Source: Myxococcales bacterium (lineage in GTDB: Bacteria > Myxococcota > UBA727 > GCA-2721815). Taken from it: a stretch of 64,000 nt of DNA. The first letter of the stretch is position 1; each line of letters begins with the position of its first letter. The notes below the pieces were generated by a model that saw nothing but the letters and a program-made list of their open reading frames with translations, had not been told where the DNA came from and did not search any database. A program made the position numbers and the translations under genes. Positions 7,885-18,055 of this stretch are shown here, in pieces. The stretch covers positions 44,905-108,904 of the forward strand of contig PBLQ01000061.1 in the NCBI GenBank assembly GCA_002721815.1, in the 5' to 3' direction.

Positions 7885-9204
7885 TTAGGCCGTGGCTTCT
7901 TCACGCAATGGTTTGTTTGCTTCTTTAAGGTTACCTTTTTCGATCACCGCATCGATGGCTTTTTCACCTTGCATGCGGAACTCAAAATCTCGGATGCGGT
8001 CACCCTTAAAGAACTCTCGGTATTTCTTTGCCGAAATTCCCAGCTTTTGCGCTTCAGACTCTAACATCTCATTTAATTCTTCTTTGGAGATTGAGATGTC
8101 CAGTTCTTTGGCCAATGCTTCGAGAATGAGTGAGGCACGTACTTGGCGCAAAGCCTTAGGACGTGATTCTTCCTTCATCGCGGGGCCTTGGGCATTCCAG
8201 ATGCGCTCGGCTTGGTTTTGCGGTAACTGCGAGAGTTGGTTGATGACCAACTGTTCAACGTTTTGGTCCACTAAGGACGGGGGAACTTCAAAGGGGTTGT
8301 TCTCGATAAGTTGGTCCACCACGTTTTCGCGAATCTCATTGTCTGCTCTTTGACTGGCTTGGTTTTCCAGTCCTTCTTGGATGGCCTTTTTGAGATCGTC
8401 TAAAGATTCGAAATCATCGGAAATGTCTTTGGCGAACTCATCGTCGAGATCTGGTTTAGATTTGGCTTTCAGGCCTTGAGGGGAAATCTGTAAAGTGGCC
8501 GTTTTACCGCGCAACTCTTCTTTACGGAAATCGTCTGGAACCACGACTTCAACTTCAAAACTTTCGTTAAGCTTTTTGCCCACCAACGCTTTTTCTGCTT
8601 CTTCGTAAAAGCGCCCAGCGCCAACCTCTACCACATAGGCAACCCCGTTCAGGCCTTGGACATGTTCACCATCCACGGAACCCGAAAAGTTAAGTTCCAC
8701 CAAGTCGCTTTCTTGAACTTCGTCTCTGTCTTCAACGGGAACGATTTTCACCTGGCGATCTTGGAGGTTGGAAAGCTCTGCATCCACATCTGCATCGCCA
8801 AAAGTGTAGGTGGTTTGGGTGAGGTCGAGACCTTCCCATTTACTTACCGTGACCTGCGGTTTGACCTCAACAGTAGCGGTGAAGGAGAAGTCTAACCCTG
8901 CGATGAGCTGGGCTTGAGAGTCCACTTTGGGTTGTGCCACTGGCTTGAGCTCATGCGTGCGAACCGCATTTTCGTAGGATCGGGATAAAACACGCTCCAG
9001 GACTTCTTGTTCCACATCGGCTTTGTAATACTGCTCGAGCACGTAGCGGGGCACTTTGCCCGGTCGAAAGCCCTTGAGTCGCACTTTTTGTGACATGCGC
9101 TGGTAGGCCTTATTAAGTTCTTGAGTGATGGACTCACCGTCAACGGTGATGGTCAATTCTCGCTCAATGGTGGATAATTCTTTAATTTCGCTATTATTCT
9201 GCAT
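7885..9204 (-). CDS. tig: Trigger factor (ribosome-associated chaperone)
   Basis: 439 residues from the ATG at 9204; the open frame upstream runs through the tRNA and is not coding. The N-terminal ribosome-binding domain contains the signature KGFRPGKVP (about residues 45-53). A PPIase (FKBP-like) domain follows, with a helical C-terminal chaperone domain rich in Gln and Glu. It binds nascent chains at the ribosome exit. AGGGG lies upstream of the start. It is the first protein gene of a tig-miaB unit; the tRNA-Leu gene lies 52 bases upstream on the same strand, separated by a hairpin and T-run. Confidence 0.95.
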   Translation of the reverse strand: MQNNSEIKELSTIERELTITVDGESITQELNKAYQRMSQKVRLKGFRPGKVPRYVLEQYYKADVEQEVLERVLSRSYENAVRTHELKPVAQPKVDSQAQLIAGLDFSFTATVEVKPQVTVSKWEGLDLTQTTYTFGDADVDAELSNLQDRQVKIVPVEDRDEVQESDLVELNFSGSVDGEHVQGLNGVAYVVEVGAGRFYEEAEKALVGKKLNESFEVEVVVPDDFRKEELRGKTATLQISPQGLKAKSKPDLDDEFAKDISDDFESLDDLKKAIQEGLENQASQRADNEIRENVVDQLIENNPFEVPPSLVDQNVEQLVINQLSQLPQNQAERIWNAQGPAMKEESRPKALRQVRASLILEALAKELDISISKEELNEMLESEAQKLGISAKKYREFFKGDRIRDFEFRMQGEKAIDAVIEKGNLKEANKPLREEATA

Positions 9205-9218
9205 GAAATGCCCCTGGC

Positions 9219-9246
9219 AAAAAAAGAGCGACCTGGACATCCAGGC
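9219..9246 (-). terminator. Possible terminator after tRNA-Leu
   Basis: On the minus strand CCTGG/CCAGG form a short hairpin (arms at plus 9232-9236 and 9241-9245), followed within a few bases by seven Ts. It lies between the tRNA and trigger factor. Confidence 0.45.
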
Positions 9247-9256
9247 CGGTAAGTGA

Positions 9257-9341
9257 TGGTACGAGCGGGGGGAGTCGAACCCCCACGGGTTACCCCGCTG
9301 GAACCTAAATCCAGTGCGTCTGCCAATTCCGCCACGCTCGC
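9257..9341 (-). tRNA. tRNA-Leu (anticodon UAG), CCA encoded
   Basis: A complete cloverleaf of 85 nt including an encoded CCA. Acceptor arms GCGAGCG and CGCTCGT pair with one G-U. The anticodon stem CTGGA/TCCAG encloses TTTAGGT, with anticodon TAG at plus positions 9307-9305. There is a class II variable arm (GCGGGGTAACCCGT region) and a T arm GGGGGTTCGACTCCCCC. The D-loop and long variable arm fit leucine. It reads CUA and, by wobble, other CUN codons. Confidence 0.97.
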
Positions 9342-9517
9342 ATGAACTGAACTTGGGGTTAGCAAGTTGAATTGGCCTTGCAAACGCCTCTTTGGCTAAA
9401 AAAACCTGAAATTGGAACAAAAAGGCCTCAAAAGCACCCTAAAGGGATAATCGTTGACTTTCTCACGGGCCTTTTGCAACTTGAAAGCCTAAGGTTTTCA
9501 GCCAAAAAGGGGTTCTT

Positions 9518-11743
9518 ATGAGTGTGACTCAGGATTTTCTCGCCAACATCCAAATGGAGCAAAAGGCACGATTTGACGCCCAGCGAACGGTCTTGTCCTT
9601 CACTGAATACCTGGATGAAGTGGTGGTCGCACCCGAGCGCCACATTCGAAACGCTTCCCAGTACTTCTTGGATATGGTGAACCATTTTGGCTTCGAAGAG
9701 CGTGATTACCCCACTGGTCCCGAACGGCGGTTTTCAATTTTTGATTGTGCCGCCGACGCTGGAGAAGGTCGTGTGGTGGGGCAAGAGCGCGTACAAAACG
9801 GAATCTTTAGGTTGATAAAAAATTTCGTTCGAGCGGGAAAAACAGATCGACTCATTCTCTTACACGGACCCAATGGCTCCGCCAAAACGTCATTGATTCA
9901 GGCTGTGGGCCGTGGTGCAGAGTTGTACTCCCAAACCGAAGAAGGCGTTCTTTATCGGTTCAATTGGGTGTTTCCTTTTGGAAAAATACAAAAAGGTACT
10001 TTGGGTTTTGGCGGCGATGGGAGCAAGGAAAGTGGGTCATTTGCGCACCTTCACGCAGATGATGTGGAGGCCCGATTGCCCTGTGAACACAAAGACCACC
10101 CCTTGCTATTGCTCGAGGCTGCAGACCGTCGCGGCTTTTTCGAACGATTGCAAAAAAGTGGTAAATTACCGGAGCACGTCACGGTCCCTCAGTACCTTAT
10201 CGCCGGTGACCTGTCGGCCAAAAACCGCAAGATTTTTGATGCACTTAAAGTCGCTTACAATGGCAACATGCAAGAGATTTGGCAGCACGTGCAAGTGGAA
10301 CGTTTTTATCTGTCGCGTCGCTACCGAAGAGGTATCGCCTCGGTAGAGCCCCAAATGAGTGTGGATGCACGCATTCAACAGGTGACCGCCGATCGTTCGG
10401 TGGCCTCCTTGCCCAAAGCGTTGCAACATGTGGATTTGTTTTCAACTGGTGGGTCATTGTCCGATGCCAACCGGGGTTTGTTAGAGTTTAACGATTTGCT
10501 GAAACGGCCGGTAGATGCCTGGAAATACCTGTTGGTGGCCAGCGAACAAGGACAAGCCAGTTTAGACCCTGTGAACCTGTTTTTCGACATGCTGATGATT
10601 GCATCGTCCAACGACATTCATTTGAATGCATTTAAAGAATACCCTGATTGGCAATCCTTTAAGGGGCGCTTCGAGTTGGTCACAGTGCCTTATCTTTTGC
10701 GCGCCAGCGACGAAAAACAAATCTACTTGCAGCAAATCCCCAAAGCGCTCAGCAATATTCATATTGCACCGCACACCATTGAAGTGGCGGCCCGGTTCGC
10801 TGTGTTGTCTCGTTTGGAACCACCAGACCCAGAACGATACCCGCGTGAAATTAGACGCGTGATCTCGTCGTTAACGCCCATGGAAAAATTACGAATTTAT
10901 GATGAAGGTGTGGTGCCCGAGCGCTTGAGTCAAAAAGATCGTCGTGAGGTACAGAAATTTGTGCCGGAGCTCTATCACGAGTTTGATAATGCGGTGGCCT
11001 ATGAAGGGTCAGACGGCGCATCGCCTCGTGAGATTCGGGCGGTTCTTTTAAACGCTGCACAAGATCCGCGATTTGATCATCTGTCTCCCATCGCGGTGCT
11101 CGATCAGTTGCGTGCGCTCATCAAAGAGAAATCTTCTTACGCGTTTTTGAATCGGGCCGTGGTGCGCGGGTATCGCGATGCAGTTGCGTTTGTAGAGCAG
11201 ACCGAAAAAGCCTATTTACGCGAACTCGAAGATGAAATGCGGCAGGCCATGGGGCTGGTGGCCGCGGATTCACACAGCCGGCTCTTCGAGCGCTACATCC
11301 GGCACGTTTCGGCTTGGACCAAAAAAGAAAAGCTGGTGGATCCTGTCACCGGTCAAGAAGGAGATCCGCAGGAGCAAATCATGCAAAAAGTGGAGAAAGT
11401 GCTCCTGGCGTCCAACGAGAAGCCCGAGGATTTCAGGCGGTCTCTGATCAGCCAAATCGGTGCGTTCCGCCTTGAGCATCCAGACCGGGACGTGGACTAT
11501 GACCACCTTTTTGGCTCCTATTTGCACCGCCTCAAAGAAGATTATTTTGCCCAGAAAAGCAGCCAGGTCACTAAAATACATGGGATTTTTCTGAGAATGC
11601 TCGAAGATGATGTGGCGGATGTGGATGCCAAAGATTTGGCTTTGGTGAAAGAGATGCGCACCCGGTTGCACGAACTGGGCTACACCGATGAGTCCGCAAA
11701 GCATTCCTTGGCCTTCATGCTGAACAAGCAAACGGCGGGATAA
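9518..11743 (+). CDS. prkA: PrkA-family AAA serine protein kinase
   Basis: 741 residues. The N-terminal AAA-type domain carries a Walker A, GPNGSAKTS, at about residue 112 and the PrkA-typical GEG-RVVGQERV and GSFAHL-like elements. The C-terminal region resembles the cAMP-kinase-like segment of PrkA/YeaG. In other bacteria these proteins act in stress, nitrogen starvation or sporulation; whether this one is a kinase or mainly an ATPase is not known. The usual neighbours YeaH and SpoVR are absent here. AAGGGG precedes the ATG by about 5 bases. No terminator is obvious after it. Confidence 0.85.
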   Translation: MSVTQDFLANIQMEQKARFDAQRTVLSFTEYLDEVVVAPERHIRNASQYFLDMVNHFGFEERDYPTGPERRFSIFDCAADAGEGRVVGQERVQNGIFRLIKNFVRAGKTDRLILLHGPNGSAKTSLIQAVGRGAELYSQTEEGVLYRFNWVFPFGKIQKGTLGFGGDGSKESGSFAHLHADDVEARLPCEHKDHPLLLLEAADRRGFFERLQKSGKLPEHVTVPQYLIAGDLSAKNRKIFDALKVAYNGNMQEIWQHVQVERFYLSRRYRRGIASVEPQMSVDARIQQVTADRSVASLPKALQHVDLFSTGGSLSDANRGLLEFNDLLKRPVDAWKYLLVASEQGQASLDPVNLFFDMLMIASSNDIHLNAFKEYPDWQSFKGRFELVTVPYLLRASDEKQIYLQQIPKALSNIHIAPHTIEVAARFAVLSRLEPPDPERYPREIRRVISSLTPMEKLRIYDEGVVPERLSQKDRREVQKFVPELYHEFDNAVAYEGSDGASPREIRAVLLNAAQDPRFDHLSPIAVLDQLRALIKEKSSYAFLNRAVVRGYRDAVAFVEQTEKAYLRELEDEMRQAMGLVAADSHSRLFERYIRHVSAWTKKEKLVDPVTGQEGDPQEQIMQKVEKVLLASNEKPEDFRRSLISQIGAFRLEHPDRDVDYDHLFGSYLHRLKEDYFAQKSSQVTKIHGIFLRMLEDDVADVDAKDLALVKEMRTRLHELGYTDESAKHSLAFMLNKQTAG

Positions 11744-11897
11744 TAGATCTCGTGTAGGTGCGATTTTTAGCCAAAAACGCCAGATGTAGGATAAAATGTG
11801 GTGTACGCCTGGGTATAAGCCCATTGTTTGCGGCACCATCCACCAAAATGGTCCGTAAACACCTGAAAAAGAAGATTTTTATCTTAGGAGTGAGGAC

Positions 11898-14507
11898 ATG
11901 TTTTTCCGAACGAATTTTTTGATGATGTTGACCAGCGTCGCTTTCTTGGCTTTGACGACCGGTTGTCCTGAAGATCCCACTGGTGGTGATGGCGATGGAG
12001 ACGCCACGCTCCCCATCGGCGGCGGTGGCAATGGCAATCAAGAGGGAAGCCGGAGCTTGGCTTTCCAAGGCGCTTCACCTGTGACCCTGTTTTTCGGCGA
12101 TCACGTAGATTTGGCCTTTGTGTTGAAGGACAAAGATGGCACCCCAGTGGCGGGAGACAGCGTCAACTACTCATTAGACGGAAGCTACGCTACTTTGGGC
12201 GCGACCAGTGCGACCACCTCCACCCAAGGTATCTCCACGGTGCGACTGACCGCTGGCAGCGCCAGGGGTAACCTGTTGCTGACCGCCAGCGCAGAAGGGG
12301 CCACCGATGCAGTGGTCACCATCAATGTGAAAGAAGCCACTGATGGCTCGTTGTTGGTTAATGTGACTTCACAAACTCGCATCACCGTGACCGATGCCTA
12401 TGTTCGTGTGTACCGCGGGGCCAACGGCGCTGTGACCCACACGTGTGCATCATTGGCTGCGGCAGCGAACATGCCTAACCCCACTTACACCGCTGACATC
12501 GGCGCCATGCCAGGCAATCACGAATTCGAAACCATTTCTCACAACTCCAACCTCACCGTTTATGTCGAAGGCAAAAACGAAACGGGGATGGTTGTAGGAA
12601 CCGGCTGCCAAGATCAGTTGACGATGCAAGGTGGCGAGCAAAACGTGGTTGATATCGTTCTGACACAAGACGCCTCTGACTTGGCCGACGAATATGATGT
12701 TCTCTTACGCGTACAAATGGACCAAGGCTTGCCAGAGCCCTACCAAACCTACGTGTCCACCACCGCAGCGGTTTTGGGTGACCCCGTGGGATACGGAACG
12801 TGGTACGCCCTGAAAGGTTTGCACAAGCGTTTGATGGAAGGGCCTTGTTTCGGTCTGGGTGATTTAGTGGACTCTTCCGGCGCTGTTTATGAAACGGGTG
12901 CCGGCGTTCCTTATTGTTACGCTTTAGGTTTTATTGACCTCGCCATTGCGAATGCCAATGACCCAGCCATCTGTGATGATTACACCTCTCGCGAAAATGA
13001 ATGTGCAGAAGCCCGGGCGGCTTGTTTCGCTGACAGCACCAATGAAGAAGCCTGTAATGATACCTACTGCAACGACCCTGACGGCATCCTGGGCAATGGT
13101 GATGAGGCTTGTTCTTGTTACGCCAGCTTTGAGTGCGTGTCTGAAGGTGGATACACTTTACAGCCTCTGGTCGCCAATACCCTGGACCAAGCCGCTGCCA
13201 ACAACGAAGACATTGGTGAAACCTATAGTACTATTAAATCCACTGGCGTTGACTTAGAATTGTTAGCCACTGACTTTGAAGTGGGTGCACGTTTTGATGT
13301 TCAAGATGTGGACAGTGAAGGCAATGCGCTACCAGAAGGCACATTACACGTGGACGAAACTTGGCGCGAGTATGTGTTCAACTGGTCTTTGGGCTGTGAT
13401 GAGTCAGATGACTTGGGTTGCCGCCGACGCTCTGTGACCATTCCAACCGATGAGAACGATCCTCTTTATCGCGCAGGGATGACCACCGAATACAACGCAT
13501 CCTACAGCCAAGCCAGTTTGGTGAACACCGATGGGACGAGTTTTGATGAGCGTTTTCGCATCAATCCCGACGCCCATGCCATCACCCTCCATTACGGCAG
13601 CATCTTGCTGTTGGCCATGGAGCAAGTGGTGTTCCCAAGTATCTGTGAAGGGTGCACCTCCTTGCAAGACGTCCTGAACAGCTTTATCGGTTGTACCAAT
13701 CCAGACGGAACACCTGGCCCTGGCGCCATTGCCATCGCAGATGGCATCAACGGCTTGATCAACCTCTTGGACTACAACCCGGCCGCCACTTTGTGCAGCG
13801 CTGGGTTAGGCTTTGCAGCGGGTTACGCCGAAGGTCAAGTGACCGAGCTTCAGGTGGCACCCTCTGAAACAGCTGATGTGAAAGACATCGAAGGTTTGGC
13901 CGGAACGGGTGTGTTCTACCTCGTGGACGAAGACATGGACTTGAAAACCGAGTACGTTCGTGACGTAGGTATGGAGCTGCGCTGGAATGACCCTGCCGAT
14001 CCGCTGGGCAGTGCCGATTTGGCTGCACCCATCAGTGGCCACGGTCGTGCAGCCGCCGAAGACTGTGTGAACGATTCTGAGTGTGCCGCTGTGGGGACCG
14101 TATGTGCACCCATTCCGCATTACCTCGAAATCGCCAAGGTAGAGTTGGCTTGCATCGACGCGTTGCAATCCACCACCAGCACCCCAGTGGTGGGAGGCGG
14201 CCAAAGCTGTACCGCAGATGAGCAATGTCAAACAGGGATTTGTATCGATTTAGATGCAGACAACACCTCTAATGTGATTGCCGATGGTATCTGTTACATG
14301 GCGTGCGACACCACCGCTACGGAGGGGCAGTGCTCCAATGGTCAAGTTTGCGAAGCCGACGCGGTGGACATTCTGATCGACGGGCAGAGCAAAGCCAATG
14401 GCGCAATCTTCGGAAGTGATCCAGAAGATGTGACACGGTACAATGGGACCGATCCTTACTATGGTTCGGCACCCGCGCCTTCGTGTATGCCAGAGGAAAC
14501 CGAGTAA
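11898..14507 (+). CDS. Large surface lipoprotein with Ig-like N-terminal domain
   Basis: 869 residues. The signal peptide ends in the lipobox LTTGC (Cys23), followed by a Gly/Asp linker. Residues about 55-150 look like a bacterial Ig-like (Big_1/invasin type) domain: KDKDGTPVAGDSVNYSL, then a Ser/Thr-rich strand pattern. Cys-rich segments around residues 360-420 and 720-850 contain CVNDSECAAVGTVC- and CTADEQCQTGIC-type knots, common in myxobacterial surface proteins. The function is unknown; adhesion or envelope display is plausible. AGGAG lies 8 bases before the ATG. The gene ends in a bidirectional terminator shared with purH. Confidence 0.75.
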   Translation: MFFRTNFLMMLTSVAFLALTTGCPEDPTGGDGDGDATLPIGGGGNGNQEGSRSLAFQGASPVTLFFGDHVDLAFVLKDKDGTPVAGDSVNYSLDGSYATLGATSATTSTQGISTVRLTAGSARGNLLLTASAEGATDAVVTINVKEATDGSLLVNVTSQTRITVTDAYVRVYRGANGAVTHTCASLAAAANMPNPTYTADIGAMPGNHEFETISHNSNLTVYVEGKNETGMVVGTGCQDQLTMQGGEQNVVDIVLTQDASDLADEYDVLLRVQMDQGLPEPYQTYVSTTAAVLGDPVGYGTWYALKGLHKRLMEGPCFGLGDLVDSSGAVYETGAGVPYCYALGFIDLAIANANDPAICDDYTSRENECAEARAACFADSTNEEACNDTYCNDPDGILGNGDEACSCYASFECVSEGGYTLQPLVANTLDQAAANNEDIGETYSTIKSTGVDLELLATDFEVGARFDVQDVDSEGNALPEGTLHVDETWREYVFNWSLGCDESDDLGCRRRSVTIPTDENDPLYRAGMTTEYNASYSQASLVNTDGTSFDERFRINPDAHAITLHYGSILLLAMEQVVFPSICEGCTSLQDVLNSFIGCTNPDGTPGPGAIAIADGINGLINLLDYNPAATLCSAGLGFAAGYAEGQVTELQVAPSETADVKDIEGLAGTGVFYLVDEDMDLKTEYVRDVGMELRWNDPADPLGSADLAAPISGHGRAAAEDCVNDSECAAVGTVCAPIPHYLEIAKVELACIDALQSTTSTPVVGGGQSCTADEQCQTGICIDLDADNTSNVIADGICYMACDTTATEGQCSNGQVCEADAVDILIDGQSKANGAIFGSDPEDVTRYNGTDPYYGSAPAPSCMPEETE

Positions 14508-14528
14508 TCGGTACGCCACAGCGCGAAA

Positions 14529-14563
14529 CAAAAAAGGCTCGGTTTATACCGGGCCTTTTTTTT
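14529..14563. terminator. Bidirectional terminator between the lipoprotein gene and purH
   Basis: GGCTCGGT (14536-14543) pairs with ACCGGGCC (14548-14555) around TTAT, with one G-U pair. It is flanked by an A-run on the left and eight Ts on the right, so it can work for both convergent genes. Confidence 0.88.
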
Positions 14564-14582
14564 GGGTAGCGATTATTTACGC

Positions 14583-16145
14583 CTAGTGACGAAAGTGACG
14601 TTCCCCGGTAAACACCATGGTCATGCCCAGTTCGTTGGCGCGGGCAATGACTTCGTTGTCTTTCTTGGAGCCACCAGGTTGGGCCACCGCCCGAATACCC
14701 GCGGCGTACGCTGCTTCAACCCCGTCGGGAAACGGAAAGAAAGCATCGGAGCCCATGGCGGCCCCTTCCAGAATGTGATCGTGCTGCAGCGACTTTTTCA
14801 CTGCCAGCTCAACCGCATCTACCCTGGAGGTTTGACCTCCACCGGCTCCCAACAATTTAGTGGCGTTGGTAAAGGTAATGGCGTTGCTGCGCACTGGGGT
14901 GCACAAACGAAACGCCAAATCTAAAGCTGCCCATTCTTCGGGGGTGGGTTGACGCTCGGTCACCACCTGAGCGTTCGGTAAACCTGTGAAGGGCACATCG
15001 TGATTTTGCTTGAGAACGCCGCCTAATACGCTGCGGGTTTGCTTTTCTGGCAAAGGCGCGCTGAGTAAAGTTGGAATTTCCAACAGGCGTAAATTCTTTT
15101 TACGGGCAAAGATGTCTTTGGCTTCTTGAGAAAAGCCAGGAGCCACGATGACTTCGAGAAAGATTTCGGCCATGAGCGCTGCAGTGTCGCCATCCACTTC
15201 GAATCCCGTTGCAACAATACCCCCAAAGGCGCTTTGGGGGTCCCCACTCAATGCGTCTTGCCAAACTGCTTGTGATGTATCTCCCCATGCGGCGCCGCAG
15301 GGAGAGCCATGTTTAATGACAACGGTACCTTTTTTATTGGCGGGTGCGCCATCGGTGAGACAGCGCAATGAAAATACGGCGGCGTCTGCATCCAGTAAAT
15401 TGTTGTATGAGAGTGCTTTGCCTTGAAGGGGAACAGCTTGTGCTAAGGGAACCGAGGCGTCGTCGCTGTGCAGCACCCAAGCTTTTTGGTGTGGGTTTTC
15501 GCCATAGCGTAATTCCTTGGCTGCAGGTTGTTCCACCTGGGAAAGCTTTAAGTTTAAGTTTTCCACAATATGTTGATCGTATTGGGCCGTACGAGCGAAG
15601 GCTTTAAGCGCCAAGTAGCGCCGAAACGACAGCGTGGTGCCTTGGTGTTCTTGCAGCTCTTGGCCCAATCGCGTGTAATCTTGGGGGTCGGTCAAAACCA
15701 CCACATCCCCATGGTTCTTGGCCGCTGCGCGAATCATGGTGGGGCCGCCGATATCGATGTTTTCAATAAGAGCGGTTTCGGACACATCTTCTTTTGCGGC
15801 GGTTTTCTCAAAGGGGTAGAGGTTCACCGCGACCAAATCGATGGCGTGAATATTTAAATCGTTGAGTTGGCGCAGATGTGATTCCTTTTGGCGATCGGCT
15901 AAAATGCCACCGTGAATATTGGGGTGGAGGGTTTTCACGCGGCCGTCCAGCATTTCTGCAACGCCAGTGACATCCGCCACATCCGTGACATCCAGTCCCA
16001 ACTCGCGGATCTTTTTCGCGGTATTACCGGTGCTGAGCATACGCACACCCGCTTCGCTGAGCATGGTGGCCAGGGTTTCTAGGCCCGATTTATCGGACAG
16101 AGAGATAAGAGCGGTTTTGATCGATCGAATGTGTTGTGCGGACAT
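14583..16145 (-). CDS. purH: Bifunctional AICAR transformylase/IMP cyclohydrolase PurH
   Basis: Catalyses the last two steps of IMP synthesis. 520 residues, the family length. The N-terminal MGS-like cyclohydrolase domain has [19 protein letters not shown] and [13 protein letters not shown]. The C-terminal transformylase domain has [26 protein letters not shown] and the terminal GERHFRH. The start at 16145 has GGGAGG 4 bases upstream; the upstream in-frame ATG at 16157 would include that site. It is a single gene, convergent with the lipoprotein gene. The sigma-like regulator lies 96 bases upstream on the same strand. Confidence 0.96.
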   Translation of the reverse strand: MSAQHIRSIKTALISLSDKSGLETLATMLSEAGVRMLSTGNTAKKIRELGLDVTDVADVTGVAEMLDGRVKTLHPNIHGGILADRQKESHLRQLNDLNIHAIDLVAVNLYPFEKTAAKEDVSETALIENIDIGGPTMIRAAAKNHGDVVVLTDPQDYTRLGQELQEHQGTTLSFRRYLALKAFARTAQYDQHIVENLNLKLSQVEQPAAKELRYGENPHQKAWVLHSDDASVPLAQAVPLQGKALSYNNLLDADAAVFSLRCLTDGAPANKKGTVVIKHGSPCGAAWGDTSQAVWQDALSGDPQSAFGGIVATGFEVDGDTAALMAEIFLEVIVAPGFSQEAKDIFARKKNLRLLEIPTLLSAPLPEKQTRSVLGGVLKQNHDVPFTGLPNAQVVTERQPTPEEWAALDLAFRLCTPVRSNAITFTNATKLLGAGGGQTSRVDAVELAVKKSLQHDHILEGAAMGSDAFFPFPDGVEAAYAAGIRAVAQPGGSKKDNEVIARANELGMTMVFTGERHFRH

Positions 16146-16241
16146 AATTCCTCCCAAAAATGAACCCCTATCCAGCTTTCATTCTGGGGTAAATGGATTC
16201 ATTTCAAAAAAGGGCGGAATGTCACACAGTCGTAACAGGCC

Positions 16242-16772
16242 TTAATCGGAGACGGACGGATCCCAATCGATGTAGACTTCGAGTCCTTCGTCACCCTCGT
16301 CACTCAGCCCGTTGAGTTTTTCAAGACCACGGACCTCCACTTGGCGAATTCGCTCACGTGTGAGGTTCATGATTTGGCCCACTTCTTCGAGGGTGATGCC
16401 GCCACGCTCGGCCACATCTAAGGCGCAGGACTCGCCTAATTCCCATACCTCTTTGTCTGGGAAATTAAGTTTGATGGACCCTGTTTTAGGGTTTACGTCG
16501 AGGTAAAGGTGATGCCGACAGGAGACGTACAAACACGGTCGAGGCATGTTGAGGCATTCAGAGCGGTTGCTTGGACGCCAATAATCGATAATATCGAGCA
16601 TTTCGCCACGGGCTCGCATTTTGCGATGCTCGCGGGCCATGATTTTCCGAGACAATGTGGTGGGCCGGTCTCTCCCATCCATGGGGTTCAATTCGTCGGG
16701 TGCCCCTGTGGTCTCTTCAGGCTCTTCTGGCCCTAGTTCTGAGGGATCTTTAGTTGCAGCGCTCGTTTTCAC
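16242..16772 (-). CDS. Sigma-70 region-4-like helix-turn-helix DNA-binding protein
   Basis: 176 residues. The C-terminal half holds a helix-turn-helix almost identical in pattern to sigma-70 region 4 ([23 protein letters not shown], about residues 124-146), which in sigma factors reads the -35 element. Region 2, needed for -10 recognition and core binding, is absent. The middle carries a conserved-looking [16 protein letters not shown] segment whose Cys and His could bind metal. The N-terminus is acidic and Pro-rich. It is probably a transcription regulator rather than a true sigma factor. It stands alone, upstream of purH on the same strand. Confidence 0.75.
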   Translation of the reverse strand: MKTSAATKDPSELGPEEPEETTGAPDELNPMDGRDRPTTLSRKIMAREHRKMRARGEMLDIIDYWRPSNRSECLNMPRPCLYVSCRHHLYLDVNPKTGSIKLNFPDKEVWELGESCALDVAERGGITLEEVGQIMNLTRERIRQVEVRGLEKLNGLSDEGDEGLEVYIDWDPSVSD

Positions 16773-16915
16773 TCGGTTGTTCCTGCCATTTTTCTGTCAA
16801 TTGGTCCTATGTGGCATGAAACTACGAAAAAGAAGATCCCTACGTCAACGCCTTTTTCTAAAAGAAAATAGCGATTTACATCCAAAATACCGCTGTTAAG
16901 ATAAAAAAGGCCTTC

Positions 16916-17275
16916 TTGGTGCCGCCGGGCGGAATTAGAGAGTCGCCTAAGTGTTTGAAAAATAAAGAAAATGGGGGAGCTTTGGCCCAGGATAACGAAA
17001 CTTTTGAAGAACTCGAAGAATTTTTAGCGAGAGAGCGCGGTCGCTTGAGAACTTTTGGAATTCGGCTTTTTGTGGGAGGGCTCGTCTCAGTAGTGGTCGG
17101 ATTGGGCATTTTGTTTGTTGCCTCATGGGCCGGGCCGCTCTTGGTGGCGGTCGCGCTGTTTTTAGTTGGTGTTGGCATTATTTCCGCCATTCGGGCTTCG
17201 TTTATTTTGTTCACCGATAAGGACGAAATGGTGGGATTGCATTTATCGCAAAGTGACGAGGAAAAAAGTGACTGA
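16916..17275 (+). CDS. Small two-helix membrane protein of unknown function
   Basis: Up to 119 residues. A charged N-terminal helix (ETFEELEEFLARERGRL) precedes two adjoining membrane segments (about residues 49-68 and 72-92) and an acidic tail. The start is unsure: TTG 16916, GTG 16919 (AAAAGG upstream) or TTG 16982 (GGGGGAG very close) are all possible. The stop overlaps the start of the uracil-DNA glycosylase gene, so the two are coupled. I do not recognise a family. Confidence 0.6.
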   Translation: MVPPGGIRESPKCLKNKENGGALAQDNETFEELEEFLARERGRLRTFGIRLFVGGLVSVVVGLGILFVASWAGPLLVAVALFLVGVGIISAIRASFILFTDKDEMVGLHLSQSDEEKSD

Positions 17276-18053
17276 GTCTTTTGAGGAAAGCATCGCGGGC
17301 ATCTCTGTTGCCTTACGGGTAAGGCTGGAGGAGGCGTTAGCAAGCGGGTTAACGCATTTGCCGCGCCCGCCAAGGGCTAAGCCTCCGTCTGCGCGTTCAC
17401 AAAGCCCCAGCGTTTCAGGTGCGCATCACCCCCCCCAAAAGGTGCAGCACGATGAAGATATTCCCTCAGGGAGCCAAGCTGAACAGTTACAAAAGCTCAA
17501 AGATCTTAGGATTGGCAATTGTGAGAAATGTAAACTTCATCGCGCCCGTACCAATATCGTTTTTGGCGTGGGCAGCCCCAATGCAGACTTGGTCTTTGTG
17601 GGCGAAGGTCCGGGGGGTGAAGAGGATCATCAAGGCGAGCCTTTTGTCGGACCGGCAGGCCAACTTTTGACCAAAATGATTGGCGCCATGGGTTTAAAAA
17701 GAGAAGACGTTTATATCTGCAATGTGGTGAAATGCCGCCCTCCCAATAACCGAGACCCTCAGCCTGATGAAGTGGCTGCTTGTGAACCCTTTTTGAAAGA
17801 GCAGCTGTCCATTTTATCTCCCAAGGTGATCGTGACGCTGGGCCGCTACGCCACCCAAACCCTATTACAAAATTCACAATCCATGGGCCAATTACGAGGG
17901 AATTGGGCCACCTATGAGGGCATTGATGTGATGCCCACCTTTCATCCTGCTTATCTGCTTCGGTCTCCATTGAAAAAGCGAGAGGTTTGGGTAGATTTGC
18001 AGGAAGTGATGTCACGCTTGGGGCTCGAACGCCCCTCAACCACCCAGAGGTAG
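17268..18053 (+). CDS. Uracil-DNA glycosylase, type 4/5 (Fe-S cluster)
   Basis: Removes uracil from DNA at the start of base excision repair. 261 residues from a GTG start with GAGG 6 bases upstream, overlapping the preceding stop by 8 bases. The N-terminal 75 residues are a Pro/Ser-rich, probably disordered extension. The catalytic domain begins with cluster ligands CEKC (Cys85, Cys88) and has the active-site loop GEGPGGEEDHQGEPFVGPAG, further Cys in ICNVVKCRPPNNR and AACEPF, and the late HPAYLLR motif. The pattern is that of family 4. The exported-protein gene follows after 2 bases. Confidence 0.92.
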   Translation: MTESFEESIAGISVALRVRLEEALASGLTHLPRPPRAKPPSARSQSPSVSGAHHPPQKVQHDEDIPSGSQAEQLQKLKDLRIGNCEKCKLHRARTNIVFGVGSPNADLVFVGEGPGGEEDHQGEPFVGPAGQLLTKMIGAMGLKREDVYICNVVKCRPPNNRDPQPDEVAACEPFLKEQLSILSPKVIVTLGRYATQTLLQNSQSMGQLRGNWATYEGIDVMPTFHPAYLLRSPLKKREVWVDLQEVMSRLGLERPSTTQR

Positions 18054-18055
18054 AT

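Noticed and set aside
9205..9420. N-terminal extension of trigger factor
   Set aside because: The extended frame reads through the tRNA-Leu gene; the normal start at 9204 matches the family.
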